A stretch of DNA of 64,000 nucleotides from Leptolinea tardivitalis (GCF_001050275.1 NZ_BBYA01000012.1:62001-126000); one strand, 5' to 3'; shown: positions 41,348 through 51,334, counted from the stretch's first letter. The notes: generated from the letters alone by a model not told the origin. Program-made: numbers and translations.

Positions 41348-43894
41348 ATGGAGATGGAGAAAACATCTGCGATGAAAAAAGATTCAGTATCTCTATTCGC
41401 TGGAAGGATTCCAGCCGTCCTGGCCGTGCTTTGCATTTTCATCACAATTTTTGGCCTATTTTTGCTCGAAAAAACGCTGGTATCTGATTCCCTGAACAGT
41501 ATCACAATATGGGCTGCCCGAATTTTGATCGTCCTCGGAGCAGCGGGGTCGGCTGCCAGCTGCCTGGTCATGCGGGCAAACGAACGGAAAACAGACGCAC
41601 AAACCAAAGAGCTCATCTCGATGAGTGTCTCACTGGCTGAGGTCGATACCCCTGCACTGGCGTCATCCCTTTCTGCGCTTACCACTGGCGACCTCACCCA
41701 TCGGGTTCATATTGAAACACCGCTTTTAGATCTGTCTGATTCAGTCGCCCGCGGACGGAATCTCCAGAGTTCCATGAATGCCATCATCTCCAGTCTGCGC
41801 GAATGTGCCCGGTCATACAACTGGATCACTGACGAGCCCTGTAAAAGAATGTTCTATAAAGGCACAGATTCCTTTCAGGAAGGATTATCCGCCGGTGATG
41901 CCATGGGCAATCTGGTGGGCAGCCGGGCGAAGGTGATGGTTTCCAGCGCACTGCATCAAGATAATTTGAAATTGCGCATTAACGGGTTTACCACATCACT
42001 GACCACCAATTTCCCCGGGGCTCGAATTGTTTATATTCTTGATTCCTCGGGAAAAGATGAAAATCAGATCATTGCAGAAATCCAATCCGTGATTGATCAG
42101 CATCCGGATCTGGCCGGTTTCTATGGGACGGATATCGAATCGTTCATGCCAATGGTTCACTACGTCAAAAAGAGCCGAATGGAAGGCAAGATCAAGATCG
42201 TCAGCCATGACCTTTCCGATGAAATTGCCCGGCTTATTCAGGATGGTGCAATATCCGTCAGTGTCTGCCAGAATCCCTTTGCCCAGGGATATGACACAGT
42301 TGTGCATCTGTACAATCATCTGGTCGGCGGGTGGACTCCGCAAGTGGAACGTTTGTTGATTAAACCGGATATTGTCAACCGGGAAAACCTGAATAAATAT
42401 TGGAAAATCGGCCAGGGAGCTTTTCAATCTGAAGAAGCCATTGCCCACCGGCCGGTAGCATTGCCGAATGCCAACCATAAACCCATCAAGATTGCCATGG
42501 TTGGCGCAGATTTTGCCTTTTTTGATGATGTCCGTGAAGGTGTTGAAGTTGCCTCTAAAGAACTGAAAGCGTTTAATGCGAAAGCTGACTGGCTGTTGCC
42601 GCCGGGAACTCGTACCAAACATGGAATTTCCGTTTCATCTGAAATCTACAGCCCATTCCTCGAGAAACTGGCTGCCAGCGGCTACGATGCCATCGGGGTT
42701 ATGGTTGCTGATTCTGAAATCAATAAAACCATCAATAAGCTGGTGGCAAAGGGTGTCCCCATTGCCACATTCAATGCCGAAACTAGCAGTATGCGAAGTT
42801 TGATGCTGATGTTGGTAGACCGCGCCCGCCAATTATTGGAGGCCAGCGAGATTCTGAATACGGTTTCACGCGATGCCCAGCATGCCACAGACACAGTGGC
42901 CATCACCATCCAGCAGATCACCAAGTCGGTGAATGATGAAGCGGCTATGATGAGCCGGGCCAACAATAGTGTACAAACCATTGTGGATAACATCCAGCAG
43001 ATCAATCGCGGAGCTGTGGAACAATCGCAGGCGGCGGAAAGCGCCGTAGCCGCTTCGATGCAAATCTCCAAAGCCGTAGAGCAAACCTCTGAAGCTATTT
43101 CAAGAGTAGCCAGAACAGCAGACCATTCTGTTGAGGTGGCACGTGAAGGGGCCGCCTCTGTCCGACAGGCATTGGATCAGATGGGCAGCATCCAACAGGC
43201 GGTGGAAACGTCTGCCGGTTCCATCCGCTTGATGGATCAGTATTCCAAGCAGATCGGTGAAATTGTGGAGACTATCCGCGATATTGCCGATCAGACCAAC
43301 CTGCTGGCATTAAACGCCGCCATTGAAGCCGCCCGCGCTGGAGAACAGGGACGTGGTTTTGCTGTGGTGGCCGGTGAGGTGCGTAAATTGGCGGAAAAAT
43401 CTGGCGAAGCCACCCGCGAAATCGCCACCATTGTTCAGAATACCCAGAAAAACATTGCTGAAACGGTAACGTCTATGCAGACTGCCATCGAACGAGTGAC
43501 CAGGGGAAGCAGCCTGGCTGCCAGTTCCGGAGAGGCACTGGAAAAACTCGTCACCTCGGCGGCGGAAATGCAGTCTCAATCGGCGGAAGCCAGCAAGGCT
43601 AATTCTGACATGGTTAGCGTGATGGAATCGTTGAATACAGCCATCGAACGGGTCTCCGCCGTAATCGAACAAAACAGCGCCTCTTCGGCAGAGATCAGTC
43701 AAAATGCCTCCAACACGCTGGAAATCATGGAATCGGTGGCGGCTTTCAGCGAAGAGAATGCGGCATCATCCGAAGAAATTGCCGCCTCCACCATTGAAGT
43801 CAATGAGAAGGTTGCCCAGATGGCCGGGTCCATCCAGAAGTTGGGTTTGATCGCCCGCGAAATGCAGATCTCTACCGCAAATTTCAAACTGTAG
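41348..43894 (+). CDS. Methyl-accepting chemotaxis protein with an apparently circularly permuted sugar-binding domain
   Basis: An 848-residue chemoreceptor. Two N-terminal helices (residues 22-41 and 53-75) form a membrane hairpin, a HAMP-like [10 protein letters not shown] follows, and then come two halves of a type-1 periplasmic-binding fold in reversed order. Residues about 168-345 look like a C-terminal half ([19 protein letters not shown] to the PFAQGYD region), and residues 378-480 look like an N-terminal half ([18 protein letters not shown] to [12 protein letters not shown]). The signalling domain has the standard tip [20 protein letters not shown]. With only two N-terminal helices, the sensor should be in the cytoplasm. 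There is no CheR-binding pentapeptide. AAGGGG lies before the ATG at 41348. The signal sensed may be an intracellular sugar. Confidence 0.85.
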   Translation: MEMEKTSAMKKDSVSLFAGRIPAVLAVLCIFITIFGLFLLEKTLVSDSLNSITIWAARILIVLGAAGSAASCLVMRANERKTDAQTKELISMSVSLAEVDTPALASSLSALTTGDLTHRVHIETPLLDLSDSVARGRNLQSSMNAIISSLRECARSYNWITDEPCKRMFYKGTDSFQEGLSAGDAMGNLVGSRAKVMVSSALHQDNLKLRINGFTTSLTTNFPGARIVYILDSSGKDENQIIAEIQSVIDQHPDLAGFYGTDIESFMPMVHYVKKSRMEGKIKIVSHDLSDEIARLIQDGAISVSVCQNPFAQGYDTVVHLYNHLVGGWTPQVERLLIKPDIVNRENLNKYWKIGQGAFQSEEAIAHRPVALPNANHKPIKIAMVGADFAFFDDVREGVEVASKELKAFNAKADWLLPPGTRTKHGISVSSEIYSPFLEKLAASGYDAIGVMVADSEINKTINKLVAKGVPIATFNAETSSMRSLMLMLVDRARQLLEASEILNTVSRDAQHATDTVAITIQQITKSVNDEAAMMSRANNSVQTIVDNIQQINRGAVEQSQAAESAVAASMQISKAVEQTSEAISRVARTADHSVEVAREGAASVRQALDQMGSIQQAVETSAGSIRLMDQYSKQIGEIVETIRDIADQTNLLALNAAIEAARAGEQGRGFAVVAGEVRKLAEKSGEATREIATIVQNTQKNIAETVTSMQTAIERVTRGSSLAASSGEALEKLVTSAAEMQSQSAEASKANSDMVSVMESLNTAIERVSAVIEQNSASSAEISQNASNTLEIMESVAAFSEENAASSEEIAASTIEVNEKVAQMAGSIQKLGLIAREMQISTANFKL

Positions 43895-43912
43895 TTGATT
43901 AAAAAACGATAG

Positions 43913-43948
43913 AGCCGCCTGTGGTGTTCCTTCCACGGGCGGCTTTTA
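43913..43948 (+). terminator. Rho-independent terminator of the chemoreceptor gene
   Basis: AGCCGCCTGTGG (43913-43924) pairs with CCACGGGCGGCT (43933-43944) with one mismatch and an 8-base loop, followed by TTTATTT. Confidence 0.8.
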
Positions 43949-44096
43949 TTTCGAAAAATTTGTAACTGGCTTTTTGTATAAACATTTACCCCGGTAAACA
44001 CTTTTCATTTCTCTTTTCGGATTCTATAATAGGCACATATTTGTGGTGATGTACAGGTGATGATTAAGCGGGGAGATCAATTATTCCGGTAGAGTG

Positions 44097-44702
44097 ATGG
44101 AACAGGGGAGCGTATTTTTGGCGCAATTTATGACTCTTTCAGATGGCGTCGAAGTGAATGGCGAAACCATTTCTGTTATCGTGGATGGAATGGCCAATTT
44201 TCGGGATACGGCCATTAAGATCCTGGCGGAAAATGGAATCATCAATCCGCAGGCGGGAGAATGGTATGACCAGCAAGCCTGGTTGAACAGCTTTAAGAAA
44301 ATTTCTTCCGCACTGCACGCTGTTACATTAACCTATATAGGACGAAAGATCCCAGAGAGCGCCAATTTTCCTGTAGAGCTGGATGGTATAGAGGCGGCGT
44401 TGAAGTCTATAGATGTGGCCTATCATATGAATCACCGGCGGAATGGTGAAATTCTTTTTGATTCAGTGACCGGAAAGATGAAAGAAGGGATTGGCCACTA
44501 TTTATACAAACGCATTGCCGTCAATCGAGCGGTGATGGTTTGCCACAATCCGTATCCATGTGATTTTGACCGGGGAATCATCGATGCCGTGGCTTTCAGA
44601 CACAAACCGGTTGGAACGACAAACGTCCGAGTGACTCATGAGGCACCCGATCATTGCCGTAAAAATGGCTATGATTTTTGTACCTACATGGTGGAATGGT
44701 GA
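44097..44702 (+). CDS. Unidentified protein with a Cys-rich C-terminal segment
   Basis: A 201-residue protein with no signal peptide or membrane segment. The last 70 residues hold a striking pattern: VCHNPYPCDFDRGIIDAVA, then VTHEAPDHCRKNGYDFCTYMVEW. Similar Cys-Asn-Pro-Tyr-Pro-Cys plus Cys-x-x-x-Gly-x-x-x-Cys endings occur in sensory proteins with V4R or haem-NO-binding-like folds, where they may bind metal or a small ligand. I do not recognise the family with certainty. It follows the chemoreceptor by about 200 bases, separated by a terminator. The ATG at 44097 has GGTAGAG upstream; a GTG one codon earlier is possible. Confidence 0.6.
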   Translation: MEQGSVFLAQFMTLSDGVEVNGETISVIVDGMANFRDTAIKILAENGIINPQAGEWYDQQAWLNSFKKISSALHAVTLTYIGRKIPESANFPVELDGIEAALKSIDVAYHMNHRRNGEILFDSVTGKMKEGIGHYLYKRIAVNRAVMVCHNPYPCDFDRGIIDAVAFRHKPVGTTNVRVTHEAPDHCRKNGYDFCTYMVEW

Positions 44703-44720
44703 CCAGACAGGTATTCCTTA

Positions 44721-44774
44721 CCTGCTTCTACCCTGCACAAATCCCATTTCCTTTTGCAGGGTAGAAGCAGGCGG
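44721..44774. repeat. Single-hairpin relative of the GGTAGAAGCAGGCGG repeat, copy 5
   Basis: CCTGCTTCTACCCTGCA (44721-44737) and TGCAGGGTAGAAGCAGG (44755-44771) form a perfect 17-bp stem with a 17-base loop. The arms are the outer parts of the bipartite repeat, joined inside-out compared with the other copies. It lies 19 bases after the preceding gene and may act as its terminator. Confidence 0.8.
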
Positions 44775-44886
44775 AAAGGATGGCCGATATGCCGCTGGAA
44801 ATTGTCTATCAGATTGCGACCGCAGACTGACCACAGTATTTGATGTTTGAAAGAAAGCGCCTGCCGGGGAAATTGCGGCAGGCGCG

Positions 44887-45435
44887 TTATTGCAGAACAG
44901 CATTAGGGTCAAATGTGGATAAACAGAGAATGGGTCTGAGACCTTTGCGCGATTCTGGCGGCACCATTTGATCACCGTTGGGTGCAAAATAGACGGGTTC
45001 GCTGGAGCGGATTTGTTTGAGAGCCTGGCGGGTCAACCGGTCAGCAGGATGATTATCACGGCGGGGCGTCCAGTTCCACTGTACATTTTTAAAATTGCGG
45101 CAAAGTTTTCGCGCCTGCCGGTGGAATTGTTCGATGCGCGGCGAGTGGGTCAGCGATTGGTTTTGCATCTGTTCAATGATGCTCTTGGCATCTCCTTGAA
45201 TGATGACCAACTCATTGAAAGCTTTCAATTCCATGAGGGCTTCCAGACCGGCAATAAGTGCCAGGTATTCCGCCCCATTCGATGTGGCCAGTTTCCAGTG
45301 GGCATATCCTCCGTGTCCCTGGGCAACCATCCGTTCATCCTGGAAAATCAGCCATCCATAACACATAATGCCAGAAAACTCGCTGGTTTCCGTATGAATC
45401 CGGCGAAAGAGCCCGTCAAATTGCAGGGTATACAT
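44887..45435 (-). CDS. RNase H-like protein (ribonuclease HI type, RVT_3)
   Basis: A 182-residue protein with the RNase H fold of the RVT_3 group. The metal-binding acidic residues are in place: Asp7 in LQFDGLF, Glu56 in SNGAEYLALIAGLEAL, Asp82 in IIQGDAKSIIEQM, and Asp132 in NHPADRLTRQAL. It should cut the RNA strand of RNA-DNA hybrids. Compared with minimal RNase HI enzymes it has an extra C-terminal tail of about 40 residues with no recognisable motif. GGAG lies before the ATG at 45435. It is monocistronic. Confidence 0.85.
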   Translation of the reverse strand: MYTLQFDGLFRRIHTETSEFSGIMCYGWLIFQDERMVAQGHGGYAHWKLATSNGAEYLALIAGLEALMELKAFNELVIIQGDAKSIIEQMQNQSLTHSPRIEQFHRQARKLCRNFKNVQWNWTPRRDNHPADRLTRQALKQIRSSEPVYFAPNGDQMVPPESRKGLRPILCLSTFDPNAVLQ

Positions 45436-45773
45436 GCAACGGCTCCATTAAGTTGTGTTGAACACCTCTGCTCATGGGGAGAAGCGGCAGGGTATTAAGT
45501 GGAACAGATCGGAAGGAATCTACCGTCTGATATATGATTAAAAAATCCGAAAGGGAGAATTCAGCCAGCTGCAAATGGGTCAACAACGCACATTAAAAAA
45601 GATGAATAACTGCCTGTATTATAGATGATATTGATTAACAGTGGTTAAACTTTGGGTTAAGAGGAAGTTCCGGGTTTGATCATGTCATATGATCCATGTG
45701 CAGGTATTTGAAACGGAGTACAATAAGAGTACCACTGTGTACCTCATTCTCAACAGTGTTGTGAGGCAGACAT
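45436..45773. other. Intergenic region between divergent genes, no gene seen
   Basis: This 338-base stretch must hold the promoters of the RNase H-like gene (minus) and the small zinc-ribbon gene (plus). A TACAAT box at 45719-45724 is a possible -10 for the latter, about 50 bases before its ATG. I see no other structure or open frame. Confidence 0.4.
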
Positions 45774-45971
45774 ATGACTACTGGTTCAACCCCCAAAGGC
45801 GAATTGGAAACCATCACATTCGGTGAAAAAATTCTTACCGTTAAACGGAAATGTTCTTGCGGCGGCGATGTGGAAATCAAGAAAATGGACGACGGCACCA
45901 ATGTAGCCACATGCATGGTATGCGGCGCCACATTATCCTGGGGCGGTCCATCTCAGGCAAAAACCGCCTGA
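45774..45971 (+). CDS. Small zinc-ribbon protein
   Basis: A 65-residue protein with two cysteine pairs, CSCGG near residue 27 and CMVCG near residue 47, which should form a zinc ribbon. No function can be assigned; such small proteins often bind nucleic acid or protein. GTGAGGCAGACAT before the ATG is a good ribosome site. It stands alone between the RNase H-like gene and the convergent diguanylate cyclase gene. Confidence 0.7.
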   Translation: MTTGSTPKGELETITFGEKILTVKRKCSCGGDVEIKKMDDGTNVATCMVCGATLSWGGPSQAKTA

Positions 45972-45994
45972 ATGGTTTGAAAAATAAATTATCC

Positions 45995-46027
45995 CTGCCG
46001 CAGAAGTAATATCTACTCCTGCGGCAG
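45995..46027. terminator. Hairpin between convergent genes, probable bidirectional terminator
   Basis: CTGCCGCAG (45995-46003) pairs perfectly with CTGCGGCAG (46019-46027) around a 15-base loop. On the minus strand an AT-rich tail follows; on the plus strand there is no T-run. Confidence 0.5.
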
Positions 46028-46060
46028 AAAAATACGGGCATAAAATCAGCGTTTGAGATT

Positions 46061-48721
46061 TCAGGCAAACGGGGTGATTTGGTGATCGGGCAGAGGGCCA
46101 GTCCCGCGGCCGCCCCGCCGGGCTTTTTCCATATACATTTCCCGGTCAGCCCGTTCCATGACCTGTTCCAGTGTCTGCCCGTTTTCCGAAGTGGCAGCAC
46201 CCAGAGAGATCTGGATTTCGATCTGCTGCTTCCCCTTAGGTTTCAGCTTGTTCTCGTTATTGTAATTTTCAATCAGCATTCGCACACGTTTGAGTATTTC
46301 CAGAACCATTTTGTCATTGGTATGCGGCAGCAGGATGGCAAATTCATCACCCCCGATTCGCGCAACCACATCTTCAGGGCGGAAGGCGCTTTTCAAAATA
46401 TTCGCTGTCTGGCGCAAGAGGGCATCTCCAGCGGCGTGTCCGTAGGTGTCATTGGTGAACTTTAGACCGTCAACATCACCCAGAATAATACTCACCGGGT
46501 GACTGCGGCTGTTGGCCAGACGATCCATTTCTGCTTTGAAGTATGCCCGGTTGTACAGGCCGGTCAAATTATCATGCAAACCCAGGATGCGCAGGTTTTC
46601 TTCCAGTAATTTTCGATCGGTGATATCATGCCCGACGGCCTGCATTTCCTCCAGATTCCCATTTGATCCAAACAGTCCGTGGATGGACCATTGCTGCCAA
46701 CGGATGTGTCCATCTGGTTGATGCTGGCTTTGTTCAATCCGGATAACCGGATTATCGCTGGTAAGCAGGGTCTCAAAAGCCTCACCTGTCTGTGGAATCA
46801 CCAGCGGCAGGAATGGGGTAATAGACTGACCGACCAATTGTTCGGTTGGATGGGCGTAATACTCACAGAAAGCATTATTCACAAAAGTTAAGGTTCCATC
46901 CGGAAGCATCCGGCAGATCAAGTCCGTCTGATCTTCCACAATGGCACGGTAGCGGGCTTCACTGGCGGTAAGCCGTTCACGACTTTCATGTTGTTCGGTG
47001 ATATCCTGGCTCATCACCATGACCTGGTCTACCACACCGGCTGTTGACCGGACCGGAATAAAGAAGAAGTTGAAAATCCGGCCGAACATACTCACTTCAT
47101 GGTTGTTTTGTTTCCCATGGAAGGCATCCAGAATGGCATGTTCCAGAATGTCTGACGTATGGTTTTCAACGGGTAGAACTTCGGTCAATGTTTTTCCTTC
47201 CATGAGAATTTTATTCTGGTTCAGGAAGGCGGTTCCTTCACCCGTCAAGAGAGTACACCGTAAATCCCTGTCAAACAGGCCGACCACACCATTGGGGAAG
47301 TTTTCTGCCAGGGTGCGGTACAGTTCTTCACTGTCTCGTAATTGTTGCTGGGCCTTCTTCAATGCGGAAATGTCTGTGACAGCCGTCAGCCAGCCGTTGG
47401 TTTGCCCCTTATTATCTCGGGTGGGGGAGAGCAACAAAAGGACATCGAAGCGTTGGCCGTCTTTGCGCAGCAGCTTCACTTCTACCCCAGATTCGGGATA
47501 ATCATCTTCCATGGCAGACTTGTAAATCGCCGTTAATCGCTCAATATCTTCGGGCGGCCAGAATGGGAAGGGGAAGGCAATTCCCTGCAATTCAGTGCTG
47601 GTGTAACCAAGCATACGGCAGAATCCGGGATTGGTGTAGGTGATCCTTCCATTCAAACCAATGACCGAAATGCCAGACATGATTGATTCTTCAATGGCTT
47701 TTCTGAAGTTCTTTTCACGGATTACACTGGCATACAGGCGGGCATTATCAACAATGATAGCTGTCTGATCGGCGAACAATTGCATCAGGTGGATTTCTTC
47801 TTCTGTAAAAGGCCCGGTCTTATCGGTATCTCCGATGTTAATAACGCCCAGTATCCGCCCCGCTATTTTTAGCGGAATGGAAAGCACTCGGTGAATACTC
47901 GTGGTCACCGTGTGACCGGCAGGCTGATCCCAGTTGGCCAGATCTTCCACAAAAAAGGGTTGCCCGCTCACAGCCACCCGGCCGGCAATCCGTTCACCGA
48001 GTTCATGCCCTTTTTCCATGATATCTTCTGGATAGTTGTACGTAACCACAAGATTAAGCTTACGGTTATCTTCATCCATTAAATACAATTCGGCCGTACT
48101 GGCATAAATAAGGGAGGCGGCTTTTTCGACAATGGTAGAAAGCAGGTCTTCCAGGTTAATTTGTGAAGTGAGTACCAGAGATGTGTCATACAGTGTTGAC
48201 ATTTGCTGGGCGCGTCGCCGGGCAGCGTCTTCCGCCTGCATACGGGCGGTCACCTCTTTGATTAAATTCAGATTGGCCCGGTTTAATTCCGAGTTGACTC
48301 GCTTCAGGCTGAGCATATCATCAAAACGGGCCAGGCTGATGATAATGGCTCGTTCCAGCTCGGAATCTTGAACAGGTTTGAGAAGGTAGGCGCCTACACC
48401 GGCTTCAACAGCACGCTGGATGAGCGGAGGATTTTCGTATGCTGTCAACATTATGACAGGTGTGGGACAGATCTTTTGAATGGCCAGGGTTGCTTTAATC
48501 CCGGCTTCGGGATCATCTTCCCCCGTGGTTGGATCAGCCATGTGCAGGTCCATCAGAATCAGGCCGGGTTTCAGGTCACCGGCCATTTGCACGGCACTGA
48601 CAGCATCAAAAGCCGCTCCGGCTATTTGATACCCCAGACGTTGCAGCTGGCTTTGAATCAGTCGGTTGACAATGGCTTCGTCTTCTACAACAAGAATTCT
48701 TAAGGAAGAGGGTTTTCGCAA
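46061..48721 (-). CDS. Response regulator-GAF-PAS-GGDEF diguanylate cyclase
   Basis: An 886-residue soluble signalling protein. A receiver domain covers residues 8-135 (acidic pair in VVEDEA, phosphorylated Asp in LILMDLHMADP, Lys in YLLKPVQ). A GAF domain (about 190-335) and three PAS domains (about 345-715) follow, with a C-terminal GGDEF domain (about 720-875). The catalytic motif is intact, ARIGGDEFAILLP, with an RPED inhibitory site five residues before it, so it should make c-di-GMP with feedback control. The start is a TTG preceded by AAGGAG. It is divergent from an HD-GYP phosphodiesterase-type gene across 401 bases. The partner histidine kinase is not nearby. Confidence 0.93.
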   Translation of the reverse strand: MRKPSSLRILVVEDEAIVNRLIQSQLQRLGYQIAGAAFDAVSAVQMAGDLKPGLILMDLHMADPTTGEDDPEAGIKATLAIQKICPTPVIMLTAYENPPLIQRAVEAGVGAYLLKPVQDSELERAIIISLARFDDMLSLKRVNSELNRANLNLIKEVTARMQAEDAARRRAQQMSTLYDTSLVLTSQINLEDLLSTIVEKAASLIYASTAELYLMDEDNRKLNLVVTYNYPEDIMEKGHELGERIAGRVAVSGQPFFVEDLANWDQPAGHTVTTSIHRVLSIPLKIAGRILGVINIGDTDKTGPFTEEEIHLMQLFADQTAIIVDNARLYASVIREKNFRKAIEESIMSGISVIGLNGRITYTNPGFCRMLGYTSTELQGIAFPFPFWPPEDIERLTAIYKSAMEDDYPESGVEVKLLRKDGQRFDVLLLLSPTRDNKGQTNGWLTAVTDISALKKAQQQLRDSEELYRTLAENFPNGVVGLFDRDLRCTLLTGEGTAFLNQNKILMEGKTLTEVLPVENHTSDILEHAILDAFHGKQNNHEVSMFGRIFNFFFIPVRSTAGVVDQVMVMSQDITEQHESRERLTASEARYRAIVEDQTDLICRMLPDGTLTFVNNAFCEYYAHPTEQLVGQSITPFLPLVIPQTGEAFETLLTSDNPVIRIEQSQHQPDGHIRWQQWSIHGLFGSNGNLEEMQAVGHDITDRKLLEENLRILGLHDNLTGLYNRAYFKAEMDRLANSRSHPVSIILGDVDGLKFTNDTYGHAAGDALLRQTANILKSAFRPEDVVARIGGDEFAILLPHTNDKMVLEILKRVRMLIENYNNENKLKPKGKQQIEIQISLGAATSENGQTLEQVMERADREMYMEKARRGGRGTGPLPDHQITPFA

Positions 48722-49122
48722 AATACTCCTTCTACTATGGCCTTTTGCTTCCTTGTTATCGAGTGGAAAGAAGTTTCTCGCCCCCTGACGGCCATGATGG
48801 AAATACTTCGCCTGTTCAGGTTAATACCTGTGGTTATATTTATTATTATAGAAGAAAGGATCAGGTTTGACTATTGATTGATATATTTCTCTATCAAAAA
48901 TTAATGGATATTTTATGGGGTGTTGACGTATGATATAGGAGCATTTGTCGCCCGTCGCAGCCATCTGGATTCCGGCTAGTAGAGGGATGTGTGGCCCGGA
49001 AAATGCAACGAGTTTGCTGTTACGGGGAAGACTGTTGGACGTAATCCCAATCTCCGAAACCACCACCAGGCATCATCGCCTTATTTCACTATGGAAAGAC
49101 CCAAAGGGAACGATCCAATCCA
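48722..49122. other. Intergenic region between divergent c-di-GMP genes, no gene recognised
   Basis: This 401-base gap lies between a diguanylate cyclase and an HD-GYP gene. The left half is AT-rich and likely holds the promoters. The right 180 bases (about 48940-49120) are GC-richer and would form a long 5' leader of the HD-GYP message; I could not match them to the GEMM-I or c-di-GMP-II riboswitch patterns. Open frames there look non-coding. Confidence 0.4.
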
Positions 49123-51294
49123 ATGACTGTTCTTCAACGCAGGGAGCGGGTAAAGAACAAACCAATGGCCAAAAGATTCAGCCATTTGTCTATTCTTGAT
49201 TCTCTCCCGGCGGCATCGATTATCCTGAACAGGGCAGGGCAGATTGAATATGCAAACCCTATTGCGGTCGAACTTATTGGCGCAGAAACTGCCGCACAGT
49301 TGAAACAGAACCATCTGGATGAACTGATTACACCCAAAGATGGTGGTTCGTTTGATCAAATGCTGGCTGAAATGCTTGATACTGGCGAACGAAAGACAGT
49401 GCCAGTTGAGTTGCATCGTCTGGATGGAATTGACGTGTCCATCCAATTGGATGGCGGACCGCTTGAAGAAGAAGGCAAGTTCTTGTTCCTGATGACCCGG
49501 CTTCCGCAGGTGGGCCTGGAAACAGACGAGCTACATCGGGCATATATCCGACAGAAAACGATGAACAAACGTCTGGCAGAAATCCTTGAACTGGGACGTA
49601 CGTTCAGCCTGTATACCGATCTGAACAAGGTGACAGACAGGATCGTAAGGGTGGTGGGTGAATCGCTGGGTTTTGGGTTTACTGGTTTGTATCTAAAAGA
49701 GCCGAACGCTGATAGAATGCGCGTAGCCACTTATATCAACAACAAACTCAATTATGAATCCTTCAAACAATCCAACCCGGGCAATGACTGGGATATCCTG
49801 ATGACCGTCACCCGAAATCCGAATGATCTTGTCAAAATTGGGGGAATCCGCATTCCCGTCAAATTCGGGGCAGATTCCTTCGGAGCAGGGGATGACCAAC
49901 ATTCCGATCCGGCAGCCAGTATTTCCGGCAGTATCTGGAAAGTTGATGGTGCTTTTCTGGCAATGGTGCAACTTAATGGCGCCGTCACCGGAGGTTACCT
50001 GCGGGTGAGCCACCCAATCAGCGAGCCGTGCAGAGAATTTCCCGAAAATGAGTCACCCAATGCCGATGTGTTTTGTCCCCAGGCTCTTTGGATTTTCGCC
50101 AATCAGGCGGCTATTGCCATCGAGAACGCCCATCTGATTGAACGAGCCCGCAACGACCTGGAAAAAAGGGCCATGGCTGAACGCGATCTGACTGCCACAC
50201 AGGGTGCACTGGAAAATCGTATTCGTGAACGTACACATGAATTGGAAAAATTGAATACAGAACTGCGTTCTGAAATCAAGGATAGGGAAGTAGCCCAGAG
50301 AGAACTTGACCAACAAACCCGCTTTCTCCGGCAGGTGTTGGATATAAACCCGACATTAATTTATGCCCGAGACCGTAAAGGCCGTTATACACTGATCAAT
50401 GAAGCCGCTGCCCGATTTGAAGGTCTGACGGTGGACGATGTGATGGGAAAGACAGACAACGAACTTCACCATGAGATCTCACAAATTTTACGCTGGCGGC
50501 ATGAAGATCTCAACGTGATGGATAACAAGCAGGAGCTTTTTCTCCCTGTTGAGCGAATCACAGATACGCATGGCACAGAACATTTTATGCAATCTATCAA
50601 ACGTCCCATCTTTGGGCCAGATGGAAATGTGGATCAGGTTCTGGGTGTTTCCATTGAAATTTCCGCCCGGATCAAGGCAGAACAACGGGCGGTTCAGGCG
50701 AATGTGGAACTGGCTCAGGCGTATGATGCCACCATTGAGGGTTGGTCAAAAGCGCTTGATCTTCGCGACAAGGAAACCGAAGGGCACAGCCTGCGGGTCA
50801 CATTAATGACGTTACGACTGGCGCAGCAGATTGGTATTGAACCAAGCGAGTTTCTTCATCTACGGCGAGGCGCCTTGTTGCATGATATTGGAAAAATGGG
50901 GATACCCGACGAGATTCTCTTCAAAAAAGGCTCATTAAATGCGAATGAATGGGTGATCATGCGCAAACATCCTACCTACGCATATGAGATGCTCAAAGAG
51001 ATCGATTACCTCCGTCCGGCGCTGGTGATACCAAGATATCATCATGAAAAATGGGATGGAACAGGATATCCGGAGATGCTGGCAGGTGAGTTGATCCCTA
51101 TGGCGGCCCGCATTTTTGCCATTGTGGATGTGTGGGATGCCTTGACCAGCGACCGTCCATACCGTTCGGCCTGGGATCCCGGGGATGTTTTGGACCATAT
51201 CATAAAGAATTCAGGTACACACTTCGACCCGAAAGTGGTTGAGGTTTTCACCCAAAATCTGGACGAAATCGTTTCTAACACTGAAAGCGAGTGA
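49123..51294 (+). CDS. PAS-GAF-PAS-HD-GYP protein, likely c-di-GMP phosphodiesterase
   Basis: A 723-residue soluble sensor. A PAS domain (about residues 20-130), a GAF domain (about 160-335), a coiled coil (about 340-400), a second PAS (about 400-525) and an HD-GYP domain (about 545-715) are seen in order. The catalytic HD is in RRGALLHDIGKMGIPDEIL, and the signature HHEKWDGTGYP is complete, so it should hydrolyse c-di-GMP to GMP or pGpG. It is divergent from a diguanylate cyclase, and the two together could set local c-di-GMP levels. The ATG at 49123 has AAGGGAAC about 12 bases before it. ATG 49165 is a weaker alternative. Confidence 0.9.
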   Translation: MTVLQRRERVKNKPMAKRFSHLSILDSLPAASIILNRAGQIEYANPIAVELIGAETAAQLKQNHLDELITPKDGGSFDQMLAEMLDTGERKTVPVELHRLDGIDVSIQLDGGPLEEEGKFLFLMTRLPQVGLETDELHRAYIRQKTMNKRLAEILELGRTFSLYTDLNKVTDRIVRVVGESLGFGFTGLYLKEPNADRMRVATYINNKLNYESFKQSNPGNDWDILMTVTRNPNDLVKIGGIRIPVKFGADSFGAGDDQHSDPAASISGSIWKVDGAFLAMVQLNGAVTGGYLRVSHPISEPCREFPENESPNADVFCPQALWIFANQAAIAIENAHLIERARNDLEKRAMAERDLTATQGALENRIRERTHELEKLNTELRSEIKDREVAQRELDQQTRFLRQVLDINPTLIYARDRKGRYTLINEAAARFEGLTVDDVMGKTDNELHHEISQILRWRHEDLNVMDNKQELFLPVERITDTHGTEHFMQSIKRPIFGPDGNVDQVLGVSIEISARIKAEQRAVQANVELAQAYDATIEGWSKALDLRDKETEGHSLRVTLMTLRLAQQIGIEPSEFLHLRRGALLHDIGKMGIPDEILFKKGSLNANEWVIMRKHPTYAYEMLKEIDYLRPALVIPRYHHEKWDGTGYPEMLAGELIPMAARIFAIVDVWDALTSDRPYRSAWDPGDVLDHIIKNSGTHFDPKVVEVFTQNLDEIVSNTESE

Positions 51295-51334
51295 TAAATC
51301 CTTTCTGGTGAGGATTCTTCTATTGTTTTTAATA

